In this document: positions 24,301 to 26,758 of the stretch, piece after piece | Numbering within the stretch: position 1 is the first letter of the stretch | Layout: each line of letters opens with the position of its first letter | Origin: Phallusia fumigata | Taxonomy: Eukaryota; Chordata; Ascidiacea; Phlebobranchia; Ascidiidae | Assembly (NCBI GenBank): GCA_008931825.1 | Contig: QXVZ01023251.1 | Span: 1 to 26,758 of the forward strand | Direction: 5' to 3' | DNA: 26,758 nt | The notes under the pieces: generated by a model | Told to the model about the DNA's origin: nothing | The model's database searches: none | The model's input: only the letters and a program-made list of their open reading frames with translations | Made by a program: the position numbers and the translations under genes

Positions 24301-26063
24301 GTCTAGCGGAAGCAGGAGGAAGAGAAGTGTTGCGATAATGAAGGTTTGTCAAAATACTGAGTGGTTAGTTCAAAACCTTTTTAGAGGTGGTGTTGACTCA
24401 TGGCCGCCTGTGCCACTGCTTTTCGTGCATGTTTATCATACAAACAGATCGAATGAAATGCCTAAGCCCAGTTGTGTAAAACAGGTTTCAAAAAATTACT
24501 TTTGAGATTGTATTTCTTACAATAACGCGAAATTTGTAAAAATCTAATAAAACAGTAAGGCCAACTGGGGGTCATTTTTAACTTAGTGTCTCCATGATCT
24601 GTTTGTTGTTTATTTCGCCCACAACCAAAAACAGTCGAAAGCGGCAAGGTGAGGAACCCAACAAAAACAAAACAAAGATCAAGCTGCTAGTGTTTATCAA
24701 AGCAATTCAATTGCTGTAGATAATGTTTGCACTGTTCACTGTCAAATCGTCAAACATCGGGAAGCTATCATTATTATAAGCTTGAGACGGTCTTGACCTG
24801 ACGGCACCAACGTCAGCCAAAGCGTCCCAAAAGTCTTTTAAGGGTAACTGGAGGTCAAAACACGCACAGTGACGTGTGCTTTGAGGGTGTCGTTACCCCT
24901 CTGCGCCGGTGTGAACTGGCATTTGTGAATCACGCGTCAACCTCACGTGCATTATGACGTCTTGGAAATCGAAATGTTGTGTGGTATAATTATTCAGAAT
25001 GATTAGGTAGCAGGTTTAACTTACATTCAAGTCATGAAACTATATAATTTTAGGTAGTTGATTAAATTTTAAACTGTTGTGTGGGCTTTCTTTTTCGAAC
25101 CGGTTTAAATTAAAGGACATAACGCTTTTTTTATCCTTGATGCTTTTTTGGGGTATAATCCTGCGTCAATTCGCCAGGATGACTTTAATTTTAACTTTCT
25201 ATAATTGTTTCACACAGAAGGACAACCGCCGCTTGAAGAACGACCAAGACCAAGACGAAGACACTACGTCACATGACTCATATCACGTGACTGTGTCTAA
25301 ACGAATCACTGTCGTCACTCCTCGCGCGTCGTGTAAGTTTGCTTTGGGGTCATCTTTTGACCACTGTCTCCTATTTCTGGTAATTTTATGAAAATGAGTT
25401 CAATGTGAAAATGGTCTGTTTTAATATGTTTCATGGTACAAAAAAGAACAGAAAACTTTCTTAGGTACACAATTCACGGTTTTAATAGTGTCAATAAAAG
25501 CGATAAACTGGTGTGAAAAACACTTTCTACGTTTCGACATTCCTGATGATGACAACAGCGTTGGAAAATGTTTTACACACAAATGCTTTATCATCGTATT
25601 TCCCGATTTCTGACTTTCTGAAACCACGTAAACAGATGTGCCAATAACGAACATTAAGTAGACTCACCATAATCCTTATGCCATTTATTCGACTTACAAA
25701 TAAATACCTAAAAGTGAACGACCAAACGTGGTATACAACCCATAACAACATGAAACTTTGGCGTTGTTGGTCCAAACTTTTGTCTGTGAAAAAGGGGATT
25801 TCTATTTATTGTAGTAGGTTTCGATAGTTTTCCATGCCAAAGGCAATATAGGACGAAAAGTGACATATCCTTTACCTGCACGAACTGTTGTTTCAGATCC
25901 CAGTGAGCGGTTGAGGGGAAAGGGGCGTCTCTTTTCCGCCGACGTGACGTCGCAAAGGAAATTCGGTGACGGCGTGACTTCGATATTCGTGTTGGCAAGC
26001 GGAAGTTTGATTGTCTACGTCACATTTTCTCTGTTAATGAGACAACAAGCTCGGGCCGCGTGA
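15290..26063 (+). CDS. ZP-domain transmembrane mosaic protein (signal, TSP1, trefoil, TSP1, EGF, ZP), complete, 16 exons
   Basis: Exons: 15290-15356, 16372-16502, 17570-17747, 18367-18564, 19155-19272, 19575-19690, 20142-20281, 20732-20867, 21252-21463, 21960-22139, 22776-22888, 23344-23482, 23771-23896, 24136-24343, 25218-25332, 25897-26063. All are GT..AG. With the 22-nt duplication at the N (21987-22008) removed, every phase joins and gives 773 residues plus stop. Order: signal peptide (1-20), Cys-rich region, TSP1 (~130-180), trefoil (~205-265), TSP1 (~270-315), EGF (~320-361), ZP (~365-625), RRKR at 671-674, transmembrane helix (~745-765), eight-residue basic tail. ZP proteins are usually cut at a furin-type site and polymerise into extracellular coats. 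ZP with trefoil recalls vertebrate ZP1/ZP4, so an egg vitelline-coat role is possible but inferred; an epithelial apical-matrix protein is an alternative. I do not recognise a specific named gene. Confidence 0.9.
15695..15843. mobile_element. Palindromic MITE, family B copy 1
   Basis: Perfect 29-nt inverted arms: 15727-15755 (gtgaatacattgtattgcaa then acgttttga) and 15782-15810. Outer parts are less perfect (acataacacccagagaactt against its counterpart near 15820-15840). The loop contains actgatgacaacaacaacg, related to the family core. Confidence 0.88.
16106..16237 (+). mobile_element. hAT-type MITE, family C copy 2
   Basis: Termini caaagttgggaaacggcacg and, in reverse complement, caaggatggcactaaggtat. 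The interior carries tatgtattgagttgtgcc and cgtacctcg as in the other copies. Flanking octamers show no clear duplication. Confidence 0.75.
16372..16502 (+). CDS. ZP-mosaic exon 2: Cys-rich N-terminal region
   Basis: Encodes ETCRYAIYPNAIIPKFISKK, then LLKDLDDAKDICNSMGDECS. The 'A..iC..mGd.Csg' pattern resembles PAN/apple-like extracellular modules, but this is only a resemblance. Acceptor tctcaacag; donor gttagt is in phase 0. Confidence 0.82.
16503..17569. other. Intron with a hAT-like transposon end
   Basis: At 16693-16715 caggggtgtgcaaactacgg then ccg is a textbook hAT-type terminus. No matching opposite end was found, so its extent is unknown. A TGACGTCA lies at 16530-16537. No gene was seen in the rest. 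Confidence 0.45.
17570..17747 (+). CDS. ZP-mosaic exon 3: Cys-rich region, second part
   Basis: Continues GVVSATKLMNRIYALASGSN, then TWRRQCTGDCSYRLATG and YYRRVCHT. It adds Cys residues that probably pair with exon 2 in one extracellular module. No named family is assigned with confidence. Acceptor aatttcag, donor gtaagt. Confidence 0.85.
17748..18224. other. Intron, with 3 x 11-bp direct repeat at its 3' side
   Basis: gcgttttaaat occurs at 18198-18208 and 18209-18219, followed by the variant gtgttttaggt, directly next to the family A element at 18225. Nothing else was recognised in the intron. Confidence 0.6.
18225..18352. mobile_element. Palindromic MITE, family A copy 3, next to a splice acceptor
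   Basis: Starts ttaggtacacaatttacggt and continues ttaaatagtctcaat, then ends with gatttgtatcttctaactga, matching the family arms. The core is decayed (ttgtttcgacagaatt). Its 3' end is about 14 bases from the TSP1 exon. Confidence 0.7.
18367..18564 (+). CDS. ZP-mosaic exon 4: first thrombospondin type 1 repeat
   Basis: Encodes NNWMQWSAWSKCSPPCGSVG, then RFRQCLP, ATCSGN and RNCNYAKKC. WxxWSxWSxCSxxCG with six Cys is a clear TSP1; the Trp triplet is the usual C-mannosylation signal. Acceptor gttgtag; donor gtaagt, in phase 1. Confidence 0.93.
18565..19154. other. Intron, nothing recognised
   Basis: Ordinary AT-rich intron of about 590 bases between the TSP1 and trefoil exons. No repeat family member, coding motif or clear fold was seen. 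Confidence 0.5.
19155..19272 (+). CDS. ZP-mosaic exon 5: first half of the trefoil (P) domain
   Basis: In the spliced frame it reads AGIEGPQGFNVAGNTPIYRS, then CIMVQPKDRKPCGTQEFITR. Cys spacing and P-x-x-R-x-x-C-G-x-x-x-I-T are those of a trefoil domain. A second frame is also open here, but only this one fits both junctions and the domain. The acceptor (ttcctaag) is short but acceptable. Confidence 0.85.
19575..19690 (+). CDS. ZP-mosaic exon 6: second half of the trefoil domain
   Basis: Encodes REQCQRFGCCYDPYANGSDV, then KQACFRATNYLTT. The GCC(Y/F)D and (W/A)CF ends of a trefoil domain are present, completing six Cys. The loop before ACF is longer than usual. An NGS sequon is present. An in-exon TGACGTCA lies at 19626-19633. 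Confidence 0.9.
19691..20141. other. Intron, mostly featureless
   Basis: Near 20015-20085, runs such as ttccccccttacaaat and a reversed cagaggttctgaaac hint at a decayed hAT-type MITE end, too weak to delimit. Nothing else was recognised. Confidence 0.4.
20142..20281 (+). CDS. ZP-mosaic exon 7: second thrombospondin type 1 repeat
   Basis: Encodes GLIGWTTWSPWTICSKSCRN, then GTRIRSRVCTGG and LLCPGPDSLVE. Again WxxWSxWxxCSxxC, followed by basic strand RIRSRVC. The last two Cys of the repeat come from the next exon (SCTLETC). Confidence 0.92.
20405..20620. mobile_element. Palindromic MITE, family B copy 2
   Basis: Outer repeats: acataactaccagagaact at left, and agttctctggcagttatg at right. Arms extend roughly 100 bp inward. 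The right arm carries actgatgatgacaacagcg followed by attgtcgaaacgtttgc; the left arm carries its complement, interrupted. The centre is unique sequence. Confidence 0.85.
20732..20867 (+). CDS. ZP-mosaic exon 8: end of TSP1 and EGF-like domain
   Basis: Encodes SCTLETC, then PCDVNPCKNGGSCTPDGNLA, GYRCSCNQNFVGRHCDF. The EGF order C-x-x-x-x-C-x-N-G-G-x-C ... G-Y-x-C-x-C ... G-x-x-C is complete, without calcium-binding residues at the start. In-exon TGACGTCA at 20758-20765. Confidence 0.95.
20868..21251. other. Intron, nothing recognised
   Basis: AT-rich intron of 384 bases before the first ZP exon. No repeat or coding motif was seen. Confidence 0.5.
21252..21463 (+). CDS. ZP-mosaic exon 9: ZP-N, first part
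   Basis: Encodes SLSCGNDSITIAFDRRIIPD, then YESSLCYAQVSQDK and DRSCGSTIN. The first three ZP-N Cys, C.(N/D)..(I/M).(I/V).F..., are present. Phase 0 at the 3' end. It follows the EGF with only four linker residues. Confidence 0.92.
21541..21785 (-). mobile_element. tRNA-derived SINE-like element (element 2)
   Basis: On the minus strand from 21785, cggctgcctagatggccgag then tggttaccgcg is a near-perfect tRNA-Ser/Leu 5' part with A box tggccgagtggt (21773-21762). An anticodon-arm-like helix (cttgtgcttgcaag) follows, and a degenerate B box lies near 21721-21732. A non-tRNA body continues toward 21541. It differs from element 1. A broken tRNA pseudogene is the alternative. Confidence 0.65.
21960..22139 (+). 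CDS. ZP-mosaic exon 10: ZP-N, second part, with assembly break
   Basis: Encodes VTGEEYAIRNKVMWRQTHGV, then LLDLKCVYNKQLNM and INPITR, including the fourth ZP-N Cys. At 21991 there is an N; aggagtacgcaatacgt occurs on both sides (21970-21986 and 21992-22008). The 22-nt offset shifts the frame as written; skipping 21987-22008 restores it and gives a normal ZP. The cause is probably unmerged contig ends, not a true mutation. Confidence 0.85.
22209..22370 (+). mobile_element. hAT-like MITE, family D copy 2
   Basis: Left end cagtggttcccaacctttt and interior tattttggaacttttc, ttcctcccctac follow family D copy 1 at 2939-3120. The right terminal repeat is decayed, so the end is approximate. Confidence 0.65.
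22371..22775. other. Rest of intron, nothing recognised
   Basis: AT-rich sequence between the family D element and the next ZP exon; no coding motif or repeat member was identified. Confidence 0.45.
22776..22888 (+). CDS. ZP-mosaic exon 11: ZP linker region
   Basis: Encodes RTLASRTGFSTFTVDMTLYR, then DKDFLPSQLLTGP. 'F...M.LY.D..F' is typical of the region joining ZP-N to ZP-C. Donor ggtttgt is weak but required by phase. Confidence 0.87.
23084..23201 (+). mobile_element. hAT-type MITE, family C copy 3, with exact 8-bp target duplication
   Basis: Termini caagggtggcagtac and gtacttccaaccttg are inverted repeats. The element is flanked by ctttagaa at both 23076-23083 and 23202-23209. An 8-bp duplication and CA(A/G)GG-type ends are hallmarks of the hAT superfamily. 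It has no coding capacity at 118 bp. Confidence 0.9.
23344..23482 (+). CDS. ZP-mosaic exon 12: ZP-C, first part
   Basis: Encodes GEILYVSVDMVAISIVDQQN, then EVIVLDHCYATDTTD and YDFILDR. (V/L)Y(V/A).V.......L.(V/L)D.C(Y/W)AT matches ZP-C. Acceptor ttttcag, donor gtgaat. Confidence 0.93.
23588..23694 (-). mobile_element. hAT-type MITE, family C copy 4
   Basis: Ends caagggttgcagtaaggtac and, reversed, caatagcaggacggtac. In reverse complement the interior reads tatattgagttac and ggttaaaaaggatgtacc, matching copy 1. Inverted relative to the other copies. No clear target duplication. Confidence 0.7.
23771..23896 (+). CDS. ZP-mosaic exon 13: ZP-C, second part
   Basis: Encodes RCSTNPAFTTILENGVSTSG, then RWGFRVFEWALQ and IFIMCK. 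The 'F.F..F.(W/F)......(I/V)(F/Y)(I/L).C' strand of ZP-C is evident. The 3' splice site contains TGACGTCA (23758-23765) followed by tacag. Confidence 0.92.
24136..24343 (+). CDS. ZP-mosaic exon 14: end of ZP-C, S/T-rich linker, furin-like site
   Basis: Encodes KAHVCDTGFEECVPSCRDGS, a Ser/Thr/Gly-rich linker with an NST sequon, and GSRRKRSV. RRKR before Ser fits the furin consensus R-x-K/R-R, in the usual place between ZP and transmembrane segment. Phase 0 at the donor gtttgt. Confidence 0.92.
24344..25217. other. Intron with an imperfect hairpin
   Basis: gggtaac (24842-24848) pairs with gttaccc (24892-24898), and inner caaaacacg pairs with cgtgtgctttg with bulges. Otherwise no gene or repeat was recognised; the open frame after the upstream exon is read-through. 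Confidence 0.45.
25218..25332 (+). CDS. ZP-mosaic exon 15: charged juxtamembrane ectodomain
   Basis: Encodes KDNRRLKNDQDQDEDTTSHD, then YHVTVSKRITVVTPRAS. A polar spacer between the cleavage site and membrane, partly strand-forming. It may include the hydrophobic propeptide that blocks premature ZP assembly, but this is inference. Phase fits both neighbours. Confidence 0.85.
25461..25599. mobile_element. Palindromic MITE, family A copy 4
   Basis: Begins ttaggtacacaattcacggt then tttaatagtgtcaataa, contains tttctacgtttcgac and cctgatgatgacaacagcg, then aatgttttacacacaa. The right TIR is truncated and the core has lost the tgtcgaaacg half. Confidence 0.8.
25897..26063 (+). CDS. ZP-mosaic exon 16: transmembrane segment, tail and stop
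   Basis: Encodes YPSERLRGKGRLFSADVTSQ, then a hydrophobic span SIFVLASGSLIVYVTFSLLM and RQQARAA before tga at 26061-26063. About 20 uncharged residues followed by a basic tail fit a type I membrane anchor. No AATAAA occurs in the following 100 bases; cataaa at about 26124 is a weak alternative. Confidence 0.9.
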
Positions 26064-26424
26064 AGAAGAACCATTGTAGTTTTACCTCGTGTATTTTAAG
26101 TGCTGCCTGCTGTATTCTTTTGCATAAAATCCCGCAAATAAGTTTCTAACAACGAACTGCATGTGGTTTCTGTCGTTTGAGGTGGAGCAGGAGATAGGTG
26201 ACGCAATTGCTTGCGTTGCGTCAGCAGTTTGACGTAAAACGCAGATGCAACACGCAAGTTACAACTAGACAATTACTGTCGCACTGATTTTAATGGGCCA
26301 AGACATGATTGATTGCTGATGATGACAAATACCAGATTTCCCTACTAATCTAGGGAACTGGGTCCGGGCTCATTTCCTTTCTAGATAAGGTTGTCAGTTG
26401 TGTACAAACCTATTTTTTACAGTA
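26064..26424. other. 3' UTR and flank up to an N
   Basis: Contains a short palindromic run (tgacgcaa at 26199-26206 facing ttgcgtca at 26216-26223). No gene was seen. Sequence after 26425 restarts upstream of the last exon. Confidence 0.5.
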
Positions 26425-26425
26425 N

Positions 26426-26758
26426 AACTTTTGTCTGTCTGTGAAAAAGGGGATTTCTATTAATTATAGTAGGTTTCGATAGTTTTCCATGCCAAAGGCA
26501 GTATAGGACAAAATGTAACATATCGTTCACCTGCACGAACTGTTGTTTCAGATCCCAGTGAGCGGTTGAGGGGAAAGGGGCGTCTCTTTTCCGCCGACGT
26601 GACGTCGCAAAGGAAATTCGGTGACGGCGTGACTTCGATATTCGTGTTGGCAAGCGGAAGTTTGATTGTCTACGTCACAATTTCTCTGTTAATGAGACAA
26701 CAAGCTCGGGCCGCGTGAAGAAGAACCATTGTAGTTTTACCTCGTGTATTTTAAGTGC
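26426..26758 (+). repeat. Second copy of the last intron end, last exon and 3' UTR
   Basis: Repeats 25774-26102. By eye the intron part has about eight substitutions and one 4-bp indel (tctg), while exon plus UTR has one change. This follows the N at 26425. The pattern of diverged intron and conserved exon is that of two alleles, so an assembly duplication is most likely. Confidence 0.9.
26552..26718 (+). pseudogene. Duplicate of ZP-mosaic exon 16 (probable second allele)
   Basis: Same acceptor (tttcag), same length of 167 bases and same stop as 25897-26063. One substitution turns the Phe after YVT into Ile in the transmembrane span. It has no upstream exons of its own in this window, so if real it would be a partial tandem duplication; more likely it is the other haplotype placed in tandem. 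Confidence 0.75.

Noticed and set aside
25708-25998. Pair of near-identical minus-strand frames (also 26417-26653)
   Set aside because: They are identical only because the last exon region is duplicated, and are antisense to it.
26199-26223. Short palindrome as a terminator or regulatory hairpin
   Set aside because: Only eight-base arms, in likely 3' flank of a eukaryotic gene; too weak to call.
1-26758. CRISPR arrays, operons, prophage or other prokaryotic systems
   Set aside because: Direct repeats found are a 30-bp minisatellite and transposons; both genes are spliced animal genes.

Overview
The window is eukaryotic, intron-rich animal DNA. It carries two protein-coding genes head to tail on the + strand, with short GT..AG introns, many small non-autonomous transposons and three isolated N bases. 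Gene content, compact introns and repeats suggest a tunicate, most likely an ascidian of the genus Ciona. This is inference: I could not run a search. The two near-allelic copies of one exon, roughly 3% apart, would suit a very polymorphic species such as C. savignyi.

Region 1 (799-11497): the 3' two thirds of a phospholipase C gamma (PLCG) gene. Sixteen consecutive exons join in phase to give 734 codons with no stop. They cover the N half of the split PH domain, N-SH2, C-SH2, SH3, the C half of the split PH, the catalytic Y box and the C2 domain. The N-terminal PH, EF hands and X box must lie upstream of the window. The final tail exon is not securely identified.

Region 2 (11498-15289): spacer of about 3.8 kb with transposon relics, a hairpin around the first N, and a GTT microsatellite. 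No gene is recognised.

Region 3 (15290-26063): a complete 16-exon gene, not named here, for a 773-residue type I membrane protein. Its order is signal peptide, Cys-rich N-terminal region, TSP1, trefoil (P), TSP1, EGF, ZP module, furin-like RRKR site, transmembrane helix and short tail. This is a ZP/egg-coat-like mosaic. One exon contains an N flanked by a 17-bp duplication that breaks the frame as written and looks like an assembly error. The last exon is repeated at 26552-26718 beyond another N, probably the second allele.

Introns and spacer hold at least six repeat groups: two palindromic MITE families (A and B) that share a central motif, a hAT-type MITE with an exact 8-bp target duplication (C), two further hAT-like groups (D and E), a roughly 400-bp repeat in PLCG introns (F), and two tRNA-derived SINE-like elements on the minus strand. 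The most striking unexplained signal is the octamer TGACGTCA. I count 19 exact copies, ten of them between 8219 and 10360, and in several introns it (or a variant) forms part of the 3' splice site.
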